DNA of 64,000 nucleotides. Source: Roseburia hominis A2-183 (GTDB taxonomy: Bacteria; Bacillota; Clostridia; Lachnospirales; Lachnospiraceae). Where the stretch lies: positions 692,001 to 756,000 of the forward strand of contig NC_015977.1 in the NCBI RefSeq assembly GCF_000225345.1, given 5' to 3'. Under the pieces are notes generated by a model. It ran no database searches. It saw only the letters and a list, made by a program, of their open reading frames with translations, and had not been told where the DNA came from. How positions within the stretch are numbered: position 1 is the first letter of the stretch; each line of letters opens with the position of its first letter. This document shows, in pieces, positions 16,054 through 26,230 of this stretch. The translations under genes were made by a program, and so were the position numbers.

Positions 16054-16082
16054 TAGTATTTTCCGGTCTTGTATGTTATAAT
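16054..16082 (+). promoter_or_regulatory. Promoter of the tig region
   Basis: TATAAT at 16077-16082 has an upstream TG (extended -10); the -35 TAGTAT at 16054-16059 is weak, with 17-bp spacing. A leader of about 150 nt with CGCCCTTTTTTCC and AAAAAAGGGCTG able to pair precedes the tig ribosome site. Confidence 0.55.
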
Positions 16083-16239
16083 CCTTAAATGACTGTGATA
16101 GTCGTAGTACGCCCTTTTTTCCGAAAGACAGGCAGGAACCCTTAAAAAAGGGCTGCAGGCGACTGGCGTGACGAATGTCATGCGATGGACGGAAGATGTA
16201 CATGATATTTCATATATATTAAGGAGGAAGATAGTTACA

Positions 16240-17583
16240 ATGAGTGTACAGGTAGAAAACTTAGAAAAGAATATGGCAAAGCTTACCATTGAAGTGGCTG
16301 CCGAAGAAGTAGAGAAAGCAATCCAGGCTGCTTACCTGAAAGAAAAAGGCAAGATCAGCATGCCTGGTTTCCGTAAAGGTAAAGTTCCGAGAAAGATGAT
16401 CGAGAAGATGTACGGCGAGGCAGTGTTCTATGAGGACGCAGCAAACACCCTGATCCAGGAGAACTATCCTGCAGCAGTAGAGGAGAGCGGTATTGACATC
16501 GTATCCAGACCGACCATCGACGTGGTACAGATCGAGTCCGGCAAGCCTTTCATCTTCACAGCAGAGGTTGCTGTAAGACCGGAAGTAAAGCTTGGCAAGT
16601 ATCTTGGTGTTCAGGTAACCAAGATCGATACCTCCGTATCTGACGAAGAGGTAGAGGCAGCAGTAGAGAAAGAGAGAAATAACAACGCAAGAACTGTTAC
16701 CGTTACAGACAGACCGATCGCAAACGGCGATACCGCAGTGATCGACTTCGAGGGATTTGTTGATGGCGTTGCATTTGAGGGCGGCAAGGGTGAGAATCAT
16801 CCGCTTGAGATCGGTTCCCATTCCTTCATCGATACGTTCGAGGATCAGCTCGTAGGCAAGAATGCCGGCGACGAAGTAGAAGTAAACGTAACCTTCCCTG
16901 AGAAGTATCAGGCAGCAGATCTTGCCGGAAAGCCTGCAATGTTCAAGGTTAAGATCCACGAAGTAAAGTGCAAGGAGCTTCCGGAACTGAACGATGAGTT
17001 CGCACAGGATGTATCCGAGTTCGATACCTTAGAGGAGTACAAGGCTGACGTTAAGAAGCACCTTGAGGTAGAGAAGGAGAACGAGGCTAAGAAGACCAAG
17101 GAGGACGAGGCAATCCAGAAGATCATTGACAAGTCCACCATGGAGATCCCGGAGGCAATGATCGAGACACAGTGTGAGAACATGGTCAATGAATTTGCTC
17201 AGAGACTGGCACAGAGCGGTCTTTCCATGGAGCAGTACATGCAGTTCTCCGGTCTGACACTCGACAAGTTAAAAGAGCAGGTTCGCCCGGAAGCTGAGAC
17301 ACGCATCAAGAGCAGCCTGGTATTAGAGCAGATTGCAAAGGATGAGAAGATCGAGATCACCGATGAAGAGCTTGATGCTGAGATTGAGAAGATGGCAGCA
17401 CAGTACGGTATGGAAGCTGACAAGCTCAAAGAGTACATCGGCGACAACGAGAAGGAATCCATGAAGAGAGACCTTGCAGTGACCAAGGCAGTAGACCTGA
17501 TCATGGAGAACGTGAAGGAGAGAGCGAAAGCAAAATCCAAGAAAGAAAAAGAAGCAGAAGAGAAAGAGGGAACAGAGGAGTAA
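16240..17583 (+). CDS. tig: Trigger factor
   Basis: A 447-residue ribosome-associated chaperone and prolyl isomerase. The N-terminal ribosome-binding domain shows the signature GFRKGKVPRKM near residue 45. The FKBP-like domain (about 155-245) starts DTAVIDFEGFVDG, and the C-terminal chaperone arms follow with a charged tail. ATG 16240 follows AAGGAGGAAG; an upstream in-frame GTG at 16168 has no site. It heads a proteostasis cluster with clpP, clpX and lon, as in other Firmicutes. It is probably transcribed from the extended -10 promoter at 16077. Confidence 0.96.
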   Translation: MSVQVENLEKNMAKLTIEVAAEEVEKAIQAAYLKEKGKISMPGFRKGKVPRKMIEKMYGEAVFYEDAANTLIQENYPAAVEESGIDIVSRPTIDVVQIESGKPFIFTAEVAVRPEVKLGKYLGVQVTKIDTSVSDEEVEAAVEKERNNNARTVTVTDRPIANGDTAVIDFEGFVDGVAFEGGKGENHPLEIGSHSFIDTFEDQLVGKNAGDEVEVNVTFPEKYQAADLAGKPAMFKVKIHEVKCKELPELNDEFAQDVSEFDTLEEYKADVKKHLEVEKENEAKKTKEDEAIQKIIDKSTMEIPEAMIETQCENMVNEFAQRLAQSGLSMEQYMQFSGLTLDKLKEQVRPEAETRIKSSLVLEQIAKDEKIEITDEELDAEIEKMAAQYGMEADKLKEYIGDNEKESMKRDLAVTKAVDLIMENVKERAKAKSKKEKEAEEKEGTEE

Positions 17584-17607
17584 TTCCCCTGTCAGTTCTT
17601 ATTGCAA

Positions 17608-17642
17608 AACAGACAGACTGGCTCTATTGGGCCGGTCTGTTT
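17608..17642 (+). terminator. Terminator after tig
   Basis: AGACTGGC and GCCGGTCT pair around a 7-8 nt loop, extended by flanking CAGAC and GTTT sequence, and end in a short T run. This may reduce read-through into clpP. Confidence 0.6.
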
Positions 17643-17688
17643 AAGCTTATAAGTAATTATTAAAAAAGTATAAAATGGAGGATCGAAT

Positions 17689-18294
17689 ATGAGTTTAGTA
17701 CCTTACGTCGTAGAGCAGACCAGCCGCGGAGAACGCAATTATGATATTTATTCCCGCCTGTTAAAAGATCGTATTATTTTCCTTGGAGAGGAAGTCAATG
17801 AGACAACGGCAAGCCTTGTTGTGGCACAGCTGCTGTTTTTGGAGTCCGAAGATCCGAACAAGGACATCCAGCTTTACATCAACTCCCCGGGCGGTATGGT
17901 GACAGCGGGTATGGCGATTTACGATACAATGCAGTACATCAAGTGTGATGTGTCCACCATCTGCATCGGACTTGCAGCAAGCATGGGTGCATTCCTGCTC
18001 GCGGGAGGAACAAAGGGCAAGCGCTATGCGCTTCCGAATGCGGAGGTCATGATCCATCAGCCGTCCGGCGGAGCCAAAGGACAGGCGACAGAGATCCAGA
18101 TCGCAGCGGAGAACATTTTAAAGACCAAGAAAAAGTTAAATGAGATTCTCGCTGCCAACACCGGCAAGCCGTACGATGTGGTTGCTGCCGATACCGAGCG
18201 CGATTACTACATGTCTGCCGAGGAGGCAAAGGCGTACGGACTGATCGACGATGTCATCATCCGCAAGGACACCAAGAAGGAAGAAAGCAAATAA
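17689..18294 (+). CDS. clpP: ATP-dependent Clp protease proteolytic subunit
   Basis: A 201-residue serine peptidase, standard ClpP length. The catalytic triad is S98 in LAASMGAF, H123 in VMIHQP and D172 in DTERDYYMS. It forms the tetradecameric chamber that degrades substrates unfolded by ClpX or ClpC. ATG 17689 follows ATGGAGGAT. clpX follows 48 bp downstream, so the two are probably co-transcribed. Confidence 0.97.
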   Translation: MSLVPYVVEQTSRGERNYDIYSRLLKDRIIFLGEEVNETTASLVVAQLLFLESEDPNKDIQLYINSPGGMVTAGMAIYDTMQYIKCDVSTICIGLAASMGAFLLAGGTKGKRYALPNAEVMIHQPSGGAKGQATEIQIAAENILKTKKKLNEILAANTGKPYDVVAADTERDYYMSAEEAKAYGLIDDVIIRKDTKKEESK

Positions 18295-18342
18295 GACCTG
18301 ATTTTGGCAGGAAGTAAGATAGAACATGGAGAATAGTTAAAA

Positions 18343-19602
18343 ATGGCAGGAAGAAGTGATGATGAGATCCGCTGCTCCTTTTGCGGAAAATCTCAGGGAC
18401 AGGTGCGCAAGCTGATCGCAGGACCGAAAGGGGCATATATCTGTGATGAGTGTGTGGACATCTGTGCAGAGATTATTGAGGAAGAGTTTGAGAACGAGGA
18501 AGAGACCGGCACCGCAGAAGAGACGGAGCAGATCAACCTTTTAAAACCGGAAGAATTAAAAGCCTTTCTGGACGATTATGTGATCGGACAGGATCAGGCG
18601 AAAAAGGTTCTTTCCGTTGCAGTATATAACCATTACAAGAGAATTATGGCAGGGGACGATCTGGGCGTGGAACTGCAGAAGAGCAACATCCTGATGCTTG
18701 GCCCGACCGGTTCCGGTAAGACGCTGCTGGCGCAGACGCTGGCGCGTGTCTTAAATGTGCCGTTTGCGATTGCAGATGCCACGACGTTGACAGAGGCAGG
18801 TTATGTCGGTGAGGATGTAGAGAATATCCTCTTGAAGATTATTCAGGCGGCAGATTACAACATTGAGCGTGCCCAGCACGGTATCATCTATATCGATGAG
18901 ATCGATAAGATCTCCAAGAAGTCCGAGAACGTGTCTATCACGAGAGATGTATCCGGCGAGGGTGTACAGCAGGCGCTGCTTAAGATCCTTGAGGGAACGA
19001 TTGCATCGGTACCGCCGCAGGGAGGCAGAAAGCATCCGCAACAGGAACTGATCCAGATCGATACGACGAACATTCTGTTCATCTGCGGAGGAGCATTTGA
19101 CGGACTTGAGAAGATCATTGAGACGCGTATGGATCAGAAGGCAATCGGTTTCAACGCGGACATCAAGTCAAAGAATGAGTACAATATCGGCGATGTGTTG
19201 AAGCATGCGCTGCCGCAGGATTTTGTGAAGTTCGGTCTGATCCCGGAGTTCATAGGCCGTGTGCCGGTGACGGTATCTTTGGATATGTTAGACCGCGACG
19301 CCCTGATCCGCATCTTAAAAGAGCCGAAGAATGCGCTGACCAGACAGTACGAGAAGCTGTTTGAGCTGGATGGCGTGAAGCTTGCATTTGACGCGGACGC
19401 ACTGGAGGCGATCGCTGACAAGGCGCTCGAGCGCAAGACGGGAGCGAGAGGACTGCGCGCGATTATGGAGGCTGTGACGCTGGATCTGATGTACCATATT
19501 CCGTCGGATGAGAGCATCACCGAGTGTGAGATCACCAAGGATCTGGTGGAGGAGAAGCTTTCCATTGAGGAGCAGAAATTAAAGACCATAGAAGAAAAAT
19601 AG
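18343..19602 (+). CDS. clpX: Clp protease ATP-binding subunit
   Basis: A 419-residue AAA+ unfoldase. The N-terminal zinc-binding domain shows CSFCGKSQ and ICDECVDIC. Walker A is GPTGSGKT near residue 125, Walker B is [10 protein letters not shown], and the IGF-like loop that docks on ClpP is in the KAIGFNADI segment. ATG 18343 has a modest GGAGA site. It recognises tagged or native substrates and feeds them to ClpP, encoded just upstream. lon begins five bases after its stop, so translational coupling is likely. Confidence 0.97.
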   Translation: MAGRSDDEIRCSFCGKSQGQVRKLIAGPKGAYICDECVDICAEIIEEEFENEEETGTAEETEQINLLKPEELKAFLDDYVIGQDQAKKVLSVAVYNHYKRIMAGDDLGVELQKSNILMLGPTGSGKTLLAQTLARVLNVPFAIADATTLTEAGYVGEDVENILLKIIQAADYNIERAQHGIIYIDEIDKISKKSENVSITRDVSGEGVQQALLKILEGTIASVPPQGGRKHPQQELIQIDTTNILFICGGAFDGLEKIIETRMDQKAIGFNADIKSKNEYNIGDVLKHALPQDFVKFGLIPEFIGRVPVTVSLDMLDRDALIRILKEPKNALTRQYEKLFELDGVKLAFDADALEAIADKALERKTGARGLRAIMEAVTLDLMYHIPSDESITECEITKDLVEEKLSIEEQKLKTIEEK

Positions 19603-19607
19603 AGGAT

Positions 19608-21935
19608 ATGTTGGATACAGAAATCTTAAAAATACCTGCGGTTGCGCTTCGCGGGATGGTCATTCTTCCGGGAATGATTGCGCATTTTGACATCAGCCGT
19701 GACCGGTCCATCCGTGCGATCGAACAGTGCATGATGGATTCCCAGAAGATTTTCCTGTCGGCGCAGAAGAATGTCGAACAGGAAGAACCGGGAGCGGACG
19801 ATGTATACCATATCGGTGTGATCGCTGAAGTAAAGCAGGTAATCAAATTACAAAACAATATCGTAAGAATTCTGGTTGAGGGTATCGAGCGAGCCGAACT
19901 TTCGGCTTTTGCACAGACGGATCCGTATCTTCTGGCAGAGGTGGTGCCGTGCGTGCTGCCGGAGGAGGGGCTTTCGGAAGAGACCAAAGCTGCGATGGTG
20001 CGCAGTGTACAGGAGACATACAGCCGGTATCAGACAGTAAATCCGCGTGCCGGAAAAGAATTGCTGCGCCAGATCGGTACCATACAGGATCTGCCGAAGC
20101 TGATGGATCAGGTTGCGAACAATCTGCCGGTTTCTTACGAAGAAAAGCAGAAGATTCTGGAGGCAATGACACTTACGGAGCGCTATGAGGTATTGATGGC
20201 GCTCCTTTTAAAAGAGATTGAAATCACTGCCATCCAGAATGAATTCCAGAGCAAAGTCAAAGAGCGCGTGGATAAGAACCAGAAGGAATACATACTGCGC
20301 GAGCAGATGAAGCTCATCCGGGAGGAACTCGGCGAGGACAATACGGAATCGGATGCGGACGAGTACCAGAAAGCACTGGATGCGCTGGATGCCGACCAGG
20401 AAGTGAAAAACCGCATCAAGAAGGAGATTGACCGCTTCAAGAGCATCAGCGCGAATTCATCGGAGAGCGCGGTGACCCGCGGTTATATCGAGACGCTGCT
20501 GGAGCTTCCGTGGAATAAAGCGTCCGAGGACAACAAAGACCTTGCAAACGCAGAGCGGATTCTGGAGGAAGATCACTACGGTCTGGAGAAAGTCAAGGAG
20601 CGTATGTTGGAGTTTCTCGCGGTACGCAATCTGACGAGCAAGGGAGAAAGCCCGATCATCTGTCTGGTGGGACCTCCGGGAACCGGCAAGACAAGCATTG
20701 CGCGCTCTGTGGCACGTGCGCTGGATAAGAAATACGTGCGGATCTGCCTCGGCGGTGTGCGCGATGAGGCGGAGATCCGGGGACACCGGAAGACTTACGT
20801 CGGAGCCATGCCAGGACGCCTTGTGAACGGTCTGCGCAGCGCCGGTGTGAAGAATCCGCTGATGCTTCTGGACGAGATCGACAAGATGAGCAGTGACTAT
20901 AAGGGAGACACTGCCTCGGCGCTGCTTGAGGTGCTGGATTCGGAACAGAATCATAAGTTCCGGGATCACTATGTGGAGCTCCCGATCGACCTTTCGGAGG
21001 TGCTTTTTATTGCGACGGCGAACTCCATGCAGGGGATTCCGAGACCGCTATTGGATCGTATGGAGCTCATTGAGGTAACTAGCTACACGGAGAACGAAAA
21101 GCTTCACATTGCGAGAGAACATCTGCTGGCAAAGCAGACGGAGCGCAACGGCTTAAAGGAAGATCAGTTCAAAGTCAGCGACGGAGCCCTCGCGAAGATC
21201 ATAAGCGGTTATACCAGAGAGGCGGGAGTCCGCGGGTTAGAGCGCAGGATCGGGGAGATTGCGCGCAAGGCGGCGCGCGAGATCTACGAAGGAAAAAGCA
21301 GCACGGTCGATGTGACGGTGCGCAATCTTGAGAAGTATCTCGGCAAGGAAAAATACAGCCAGGATATGCGCGGTGAGACCGATGAGGTCGGGATCGTGCG
21401 CGGACTTGCATGGACGAGCGTGGGCGGAGATACGCTGGAGATCGAGGTCAACGTGATGCCGGGCAAGGGGGAATTCCAGCTGACCGGTCAGCTGGGCGAT
21501 GTCATGAAAGAGTCGGCACAGACAGGAATCAGCTATATCCGGTCGGTCGGCGGACAGTATGACATTCCGGCGGAATTTTTCCAGAAAAATGATATTCACA
21601 TCCACATCCCGGAAGGTGCGGTTCCGAAGGATGGACCGTCTGCCGGCATTACGATGGCGACGGCGATGCTCTCGGCAATTACCGGGACACCGGTGCGGGC
21701 GGATGTTGCGATGACGGGAGAGATTACGCTCCGCGGCAGGGTGCTGCCGATCGGCGGCTTGAAGGAAAAGCTGCTCGCAGCCAAAAACGCCGGCGTCCGT
21801 ACGGTCTGTGTGCCGAAGAAGAACGAGAAGGATGTCGAGGAAATATCAGGTGAGATCAAAAAGGGACTGGAGATCGTCTATGTAGAGACGATGGAGCAGG
21901 TGCTTCGCGTCGCTTTTTGCGAAAAGAAGGAGTAG
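19608..21935 (+). CDS. lon: ATP-dependent protease Lon
   Basis: A 775-residue LonA protease with an N-terminal substrate domain (about 10-200), coiled-coil linker, AAA+ module with GPPGTGKTS near residue 350, and C-terminal peptidase. The catalytic dyad is S678 in PKDGPSAGI and K721 in [10 protein letters not shown]. It degrades misfolded and regulatory proteins in the cytoplasm. ATG 19608 follows the clpX stop so closely that its AGAGGA overlaps the stop, suggesting coupling. ysxC follows after three bases, forming a tight unit. Confidence 0.97.
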   Translation: MLDTEILKIPAVALRGMVILPGMIAHFDISRDRSIRAIEQCMMDSQKIFLSAQKNVEQEEPGADDVYHIGVIAEVKQVIKLQNNIVRILVEGIERAELSAFAQTDPYLLAEVVPCVLPEEGLSEETKAAMVRSVQETYSRYQTVNPRAGKELLRQIGTIQDLPKLMDQVANNLPVSYEEKQKILEAMTLTERYEVLMALLLKEIEITAIQNEFQSKVKERVDKNQKEYILREQMKLIREELGEDNTESDADEYQKALDALDADQEVKNRIKKEIDRFKSISANSSESAVTRGYIETLLELPWNKASEDNKDLANAERILEEDHYGLEKVKERMLEFLAVRNLTSKGESPIICLVGPPGTGKTSIARSVARALDKKYVRICLGGVRDEAEIRGHRKTYVGAMPGRLVNGLRSAGVKNPLMLLDEIDKMSSDYKGDTASALLEVLDSEQNHKFRDHYVELPIDLSEVLFIATANSMQGIPRPLLDRMELIEVTSYTENEKLHIAREHLLAKQTERNGLKEDQFKVSDGALAKIISGYTREAGVRGLERRIGEIARKAAREIYEGKSSTVDVTVRNLEKYLGKEKYSQDMRGETDEVGIVRGLAWTSVGGDTLEIEVNVMPGKGEFQLTGQLGDVMKESAQTGISYIRSVGGQYDIPAEFFQKNDIHIHIPEGAVPKDGPSAGITMATAMLSAITGTPVRADVAMTGEITLRGRVLPIGGLKEKLLAAKNAGVRTVCVPKKNEKDVEEISGEIKKGLEIVYVETMEQVLRVAFCEKKE

Positions 21936-21938
21936 AAC

Positions 21939-22535
21939 ATGGTCATCAAAAATGTAAATCTTGAAATTGTCTGCGGAATTACGAGCAAGATACCGGATAC
22001 GGCCTACAACGAAGTGGCATTTGCGGGAAAGTCAAACGTCGGGAAATCATCATTGATCAATGCGCTGATGAACCGGAAGGCGCTGGCGCGTACCTCCGCA
22101 CAGCCGGGCAAGACGCAGACGATCAATTTCTACAACATCAATGACGCCATGTATCTGGTGGATCTTCCGGGTTATGGCTATGCCAAGGCGTCCGAGGAAG
22201 TGAAGGCAAAGTGGGGGAAAATGATCGAGAACTATCTTCACACCTCCAAGCGTCTGAAGGCGGTCTTTCTCCTGATCGATATCCGGCATGATCCGTCTGC
22301 CAACGACCGGATGATGTACGAGTGGATGGTGTATCAGGGATTTGCCCCGATCATCATTGCAACGAAGCTGGACAAGATCAAGCGAAGCCAGATTCAGAAA
22401 AATGTCAAGGCAATCCGGGAGGGACTCGGCGTGCAGCCGGGAACGATGATCATACCGTTTTCGGCGGAGACCAAGCAGGGTAGAGAGGAGATCTGGGAAC
22501 TGATCGATTCGCTTGTCCTGCCGCAGGACGAATAG
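21939..22535 (+). CDS. ysxC: Ribosome-biogenesis GTPase YsxC/EngB
   Basis: A 198-residue TRAFAC GTPase. G1 is GKSNVGKSS, G3 is DLPGYGYAKA and G4 is TKLDK. The family is needed for 50S subunit assembly. ATG 21939 has AAGGAG ahead, inside the end of lon. The lon-ysxC neighbourhood is conserved in Bacillus and Clostridia. A strong terminator follows, ending the proteostasis cluster. Confidence 0.95.
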   Translation: MVIKNVNLEIVCGITSKIPDTAYNEVAFAGKSNVGKSSLINALMNRKALARTSAQPGKTQTINFYNINDAMYLVDLPGYGYAKASEEVKAKWGKMIENYLHTSKRLKAVFLLIDIRHDPSANDRMMYEWMVYQGFAPIIIATKLDKIKRSQIQKNVKAIREGLGVQPGTMIIPFSAETKQGREEIWELIDSLVLPQDE

Positions 22536-22609
22536 GAGCCGGGCAGAAGTTTGGGCAAGACGAAGCCGGTAAATTCCGGCCGGAAAAACGGGAGATTAGA
22601 AAACACAGG

Positions 22610-22656
22610 GCGGGAATCGCACATACGAAAAACGTGTGTGCGGTTCCCGCTTTTTG
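22610..22656 (+). terminator. Terminator after ysxC
   Basis: An 18-bp near-perfect stem starts GCGGGAATCGCACATACG, has an AAAAA loop, and is followed by TTTTT. Confidence 0.9.
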
Positions 22657-22701
22657 CGTTCTGGTGCGGCAAACTTTAACGCTTCCGTGACAAGTTGCCC
22701 A

Positions 22702-22731
22702 TTGCGCATGACAGAGGGTTCGTGATAAAAT
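22702..22731 (+). promoter_or_regulatory. Probable promoter of the carbamate kinase gene
   Basis: TTGCGC (22702-22707) and TAAAAT (22726-22731) are separated by 18 bp, after the ysxC terminator. Both boxes deviate from consensus. Confidence 0.4.
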
Positions 22732-22810
22732 AAAACTGGTAAAATTTTTTGGTGTATACAGGGAAAAGGGATTACAAATGCGCGCATAAAAGCGTTGGAG
22801 GATGATAAAA

Positions 22811-23743
22811 ATGAAGAAAAAGAAGATCGTTATCGCACTGGGACATGACGCACTGGGAACGACACTGCCGGAGCAGAAGGAAGCTACGAAGCGCACGGCA
22901 AAAGCGGTCGCTGATTTTATCCGCGAGGACTATCAGGTGGTCATCACGCACAGCAACGGCCCGCAGGTCGGCATGATTCACACGGCGATGAATGAGTTCT
23001 GCCGTCTGTATCCGGAATATACGGCGACGCCGATGTCTGTCTGCTCGGCGATGAGCCAGGGATATATCGGATATGATCTGCAGAATGCGATTCGTGCAGA
23101 GCTTCTGAACAGAGGTATCTACAAGACGGTATCCACGATCCTGACACAGGTGGTGGTTGACCCGTACGATGAGGCATTTTACAAGCCGAGCAAGATCATC
23201 GGCCGTGTGATGACGGAGGAAGAGGCAGAGGCAGAGGAGAAAAAAGGCAACCATGTGACGAAGGTGGCAGACGGCTACCGCCGTATCGTGGCAGCGCCGA
23301 AGCCGGTCGATATTGTGGAGATGGATGCGATCCGCGCACTGACAGATGCGGATCAGATCGTTGTTGCCTGCGGAGGAGGCGGTATACCGGTTCTTTCCCA
23401 GGACAATAACTTAAAGGGAGCAAGTGCAGTGATCGAGAAGGACCTGGCAGCCGGAAAGCTCGCAGAGCTTCTGGAGGCAGATATGCTCGTGATCTTGACA
23501 AGCGTAGACAATGTGTGCCTAGATTACGGCACAGAGAATGAACGCCCGCTGAATTCCATGACAGTGGCGGAAGCAAAGAAATATATGGAGCAGGGACAGT
23601 TCGGCGAAGGGGATATGCAGCCGAAGATTCAGGCTGCGATCGACTTTATCGGTGATTCGGCGATCCGCTCCGTATTGATTACAAAGCTTCATGTGGATGG
23701 AAGCCAGGTAACTCCGGGCATGGGCACCATGATTACAAAATAA
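22811..23743 (+). CDS. arcC: Carbamate kinase
   Basis: A 310-residue amino-acid-kinase fold protein. It should make ATP from carbamoyl phosphate and ADP, the last step of the arginine deiminase or allantoin/agmatine-type routes. Seen: THSNGPQVGM, YDLQNAIRAEL, PKPVDIVEMDAI, VVACGGGGIPV and MQPKIQAAI, all in family order. The glycine-rich start reads IALGHDALG rather than the more common ALGGNAL. ATG 22811 is nine bases from GGAGG; an earlier in-frame ATG at 22802 is too close to it. No arginine deiminase or ornithine carbamoyltransferase gene lies in the window. Confidence 0.9.
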   Translation: MKKKKIVIALGHDALGTTLPEQKEATKRTAKAVADFIREDYQVVITHSNGPQVGMIHTAMNEFCRLYPEYTATPMSVCSAMSQGYIGYDLQNAIRAELLNRGIYKTVSTILTQVVVDPYDEAFYKPSKIIGRVMTEEEAEAEEKKGNHVTKVADGYRRIVAAPKPVDIVEMDAIRALTDADQIVVACGGGGIPVLSQDNNLKGASAVIEKDLAAGKLAELLEADMLVILTSVDNVCLDYGTENERPLNSMTVAEAKKYMEQGQFGEGDMQPKIQAAIDFIGDSAIRSVLITKLHVDGSQVTPGMGTMITK

Positions 23744-23769
23744 AGTGACAGAATAAAGAGAGGAATATT

Positions 23770-25548
23770 ATGTTAAGAAAGACAAAAATTGTATGTACGT
23801 TAGGACCGTCGACGGATGATGAGAATGTGATGCGCAGCCTGATCGAGGAAGGCATGAATGTGGCGCGCTTTAACTTTTCACATGGAGGACACGAGGAGCA
23901 GTTTGGAAGACTTACGATGCTTCGCAAGCTGCGAGAGGAAATGAAGCGTCCGGTGGCGGCTCTACTGGATACAAAGGGGCCGGAGATCCGTCTGAAAGAG
24001 TTCGCAAGCGGCAAGGTGGAGCTGAAGAACGGACAGACATTTACTCTGACGACGGAGGATATCGTGGGCGATGAGAGCCGTGTGGCGATCACGTACAAGG
24101 ATCTGCCGGACGATGTGAAGCCGGGAGATACCATTCTGATCGATGACGGACTGATCGGTCTGGAAGTCAAGAAGATCCAGAAAGTATCGGGCACAAAGGC
24201 GGATGCAGAGGGCAAAATGCCGATGGATATTGTCTGTACCGTTATGAACGGCGGTATGGTTTCCAATAAAAAGGGCGTGAATGTTCCGAACGTGGAGCTT
24301 TCCATGCCGTACATCAGCGAGAAAGACTACGGCGATATTGTATTTGCGGTGGAGAACGACTATGATTTCATTGCGGCATCCTTCGTGCGCTGCGCGGATG
24401 ACGTGCTTGCAATCCGCAAGATTCTTGAGGAAAAAGGCGGCGAGGACATTCATATCATCGCGAAGATCGAGAACATGCAGGGTGTGCAGAACATCGATGA
24501 GATCATCCGCGTCTCCGACGGTATCATGGTTGCCCGTGGCGACATGGGTGTAGAGATTCCGCTTGAGGACGTTCCTGTCATTCAGAAGATGATTATCAAG
24601 AAAGTCAGCGGTGCCGGAAAAGTGGTTATCACGGCGACCCAGATGTTGGATTCCATGATGAAACATCCGCGTCCGACCCGCGCGGAGGCGACAGACGTTG
24701 CCAACGCAATCTATGACGGAACAAGTGCGATCATGCTTTCCGGTGAGACGGCTGCCGGCCAGTATCCGATCGAGGCATTGAAGACGATGGTCCGCATTGC
24801 GGTTCGCACCGAGTGCGATATCAACTATCTGCAGCGTTTCAAGGACCGTAAGAATATGAGCAGCCCGGATGTGACGAACGCGATTTCCCATGCAACCTGT
24901 ACGATGGCGGGAGACCTCAATGCGGCGGCGATTCTGGCAGTATCCAAGTCCGGACGCACAGCGCGCATGATCTCCAAGTACCGCCCGTACTCTCCGATCA
25001 TCGGCGCGTGCCTGACGGAGAAAGTATACCGTCAGCTCGGACTTTCCTGGGGCGTTGCACCGCTGCTTCTTGAGCAGAAGAATAAGGCGGAAGAACTGTT
25101 TGACTATGCGGTTGACACTGCAGAGACGGCAGGTCTGATCAGCAAGGGCGATGTGGTTGTTCTGACTGCCGGCGTACCGCTTGGCGTATCCGGAACGACC
25201 AACCTCATCAAGGTGCAGGTGGCAGGACATATCCTGGTAAAAGGAAAAGGAATTGCAGGTAAGAAGATTGCAGCAAACCTGTGCGTCTGCCACAGCGAGG
25301 AAGATCTTGCGAACTTCAAAGAGGGAGACATCATCGTTGCTGCAGATACCAACAACTGCATGATGAAGCAGATGCGTCAGGCATCCGGTCTCATCGTGGA
25401 GGCGGACAGCGACAGCTGCCATGCAGCGATTGCAGGACTCAGCCTGGATATTCCGGTACTGATCGGCGCGAAGAACGCACTGGAGGTATTAAAGTCCAGC
25501 GCTTATGTAGAGCTTGACAGCGAAAACGGAGTTGTGACAGCGATCTAA
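23770..25548 (+). CDS. pyk: Pyruvate kinase with extra C-terminal domain
   Basis: A 592-residue enzyme, longer than the 470-residue E. coli form. The core barrel and B domain hold KIVCTLGPS, FNFSHGGH, the DTKGPEIR loop and MVARGDMGVEIP. The C domain follows. A last segment of about 110 residues is a PEP-synthase-like mobile domain, as in Bacillus and many clostridial enzymes, ending SDSCHAAIAGLSLDIPVLIG, with Cys replacing the usual Ser/Thr before His. It makes pyruvate and ATP from PEP. ATG 23770 follows AGAGGAA, 26 bp after carbamate kinase. Both genes are substrate-level ATP producers. Confidence 0.96.
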   Translation: MLRKTKIVCTLGPSTDDENVMRSLIEEGMNVARFNFSHGGHEEQFGRLTMLRKLREEMKRPVAALLDTKGPEIRLKEFASGKVELKNGQTFTLTTEDIVGDESRVAITYKDLPDDVKPGDTILIDDGLIGLEVKKIQKVSGTKADAEGKMPMDIVCTVMNGGMVSNKKGVNVPNVELSMPYISEKDYGDIVFAVENDYDFIAASFVRCADDVLAIRKILEEKGGEDIHIIAKIENMQGVQNIDEIIRVSDGIMVARGDMGVEIPLEDVPVIQKMIIKKVSGAGKVVITATQMLDSMMKHPRPTRAEATDVANAIYDGTSAIMLSGETAAGQYPIEALKTMVRIAVRTECDINYLQRFKDRKNMSSPDVTNAISHATCTMAGDLNAAAILAVSKSGRTARMISKYRPYSPIIGACLTEKVYRQLGLSWGVAPLLLEQKNKAEELFDYAVDTAETAGLISKGDVVVLTAGVPLGVSGTTNLIKVQVAGHILVKGKGIAGKKIAANLCVCHSEEDLANFKEGDIIVAADTNNCMMKQMRQASGLIVEADSDSCHAAIAGLSLDIPVLIGAKNALEVLKSSAYVELDSENGVVTAI

Positions 25549-25565
25549 GCGATAGCGAATATGTG

Positions 25566-25616
25566 AAAAAGCCTCACGCGGTTCTTCCATGGGAAGACCG
25601 CATGAGGCTTTTTTTA
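25566..25616 (+). terminator. Terminator after pyk (outer left edge of palindrome B)
   Basis: A long stem pairs AAAAAGCCTCACGCGG with CCGCATGAGGCTTTTT, capped by CTTCC-ATGG-GAAG pairing, with T residues after. GAGGCTTTT recurs inverted just past the end of the convergent GH94 gene, at 26216-26226. Confidence 0.9.
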
Positions 25617-26226
25617 AAGGAACTGTCACAATAAGCATAGTCACTTTTGTGTGATAAGTAATATTATAAGATCACACCGTGGGATTTCAGATGGAAATGC
25701 AGGTGGAAATTCGGATCAAAAAATGTGGCATTTCTAACCAGCCGGATGTTTGCATCTTCGATGATCCGTGTCTTTCCAAGTTTGGAGCACTCCGCGGGTC
25801 ATGTCCGCATCCCGGAAGACAATTTGTAGGACTTTTGTGTGTGTCCCTTATGGGCACCTCTGAACAAAACATAACCGCGCGAAGCCGCTGTCTGAGTCGG
25901 CATCTGCCCTATTTTCAATAGCAGATGCCGGCGAGTTCGGTTCGCGCGGTTTTATATTGTCTGTGAAGAGGTGCCATTAGGGACACCAGAAAGTCCGCCC
26001 ATTGTCTCCGGTGTGTCGGACATGCACCCGTCGGATTGTCCAAACGTGGAAGAGACACGGAATCTGATGCAAACATTCGACCGGAAGAAATACTCACATT
26101 TTTCTCTAACGAATATTCCATCTGCATTTCCACACGAAATCCGCAAGTGTGTTTCTTATAATATTACTTATCACTCCCAAAGCGGTCTATGTTTATTGCG
26201 ACAATTCTTTGTGACAAAAGCCTCAG
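25604..26226 (+). repeat. Long imperfect palindromic repeat, copy B
   Basis: This is the second copy of the element at 6619-7276, in the same orientation and filling the gap between convergent pyk and GH94. A perfect 21-bp inverted repeat beginning GTGATAAGTAATATT (25651-25671 with 26154-26174) anchors the arms, and weaker pairing continues outward to GAGGCTTTT on both sides. The left core CCGTGTCTTTCCAAGTTTGG is near 25767-25786; the right core TCCAAACGTGGAAGAGACAC is at 26039-26058. A central hairpin lies at 25873-25951. A one-base length change in an A run against copy A breaks any shared frame, arguing against coding. Confidence 0.85.
25873..25951 (+). ncRNA. Central hairpin of palindromic element B
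   Basis: AACCGCGCGAA pairs with TTCGCGCGGTT, and CGGCATCTGC pairs perfectly with GCAGATGCCG at the tip. Relative to element A several tip pairs differ on both sides yet still pair. Confidence 0.5.
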
Positions 26227-26230
26227 CGGG

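Noticed and set aside
23962..25422. 486-codon ORF antisense to pyk
   Set aside because: The plus strand has all pyruvate kinase motifs; the antisense ORF is a codon-bias shadow without a ribosome site or recognisable domains.
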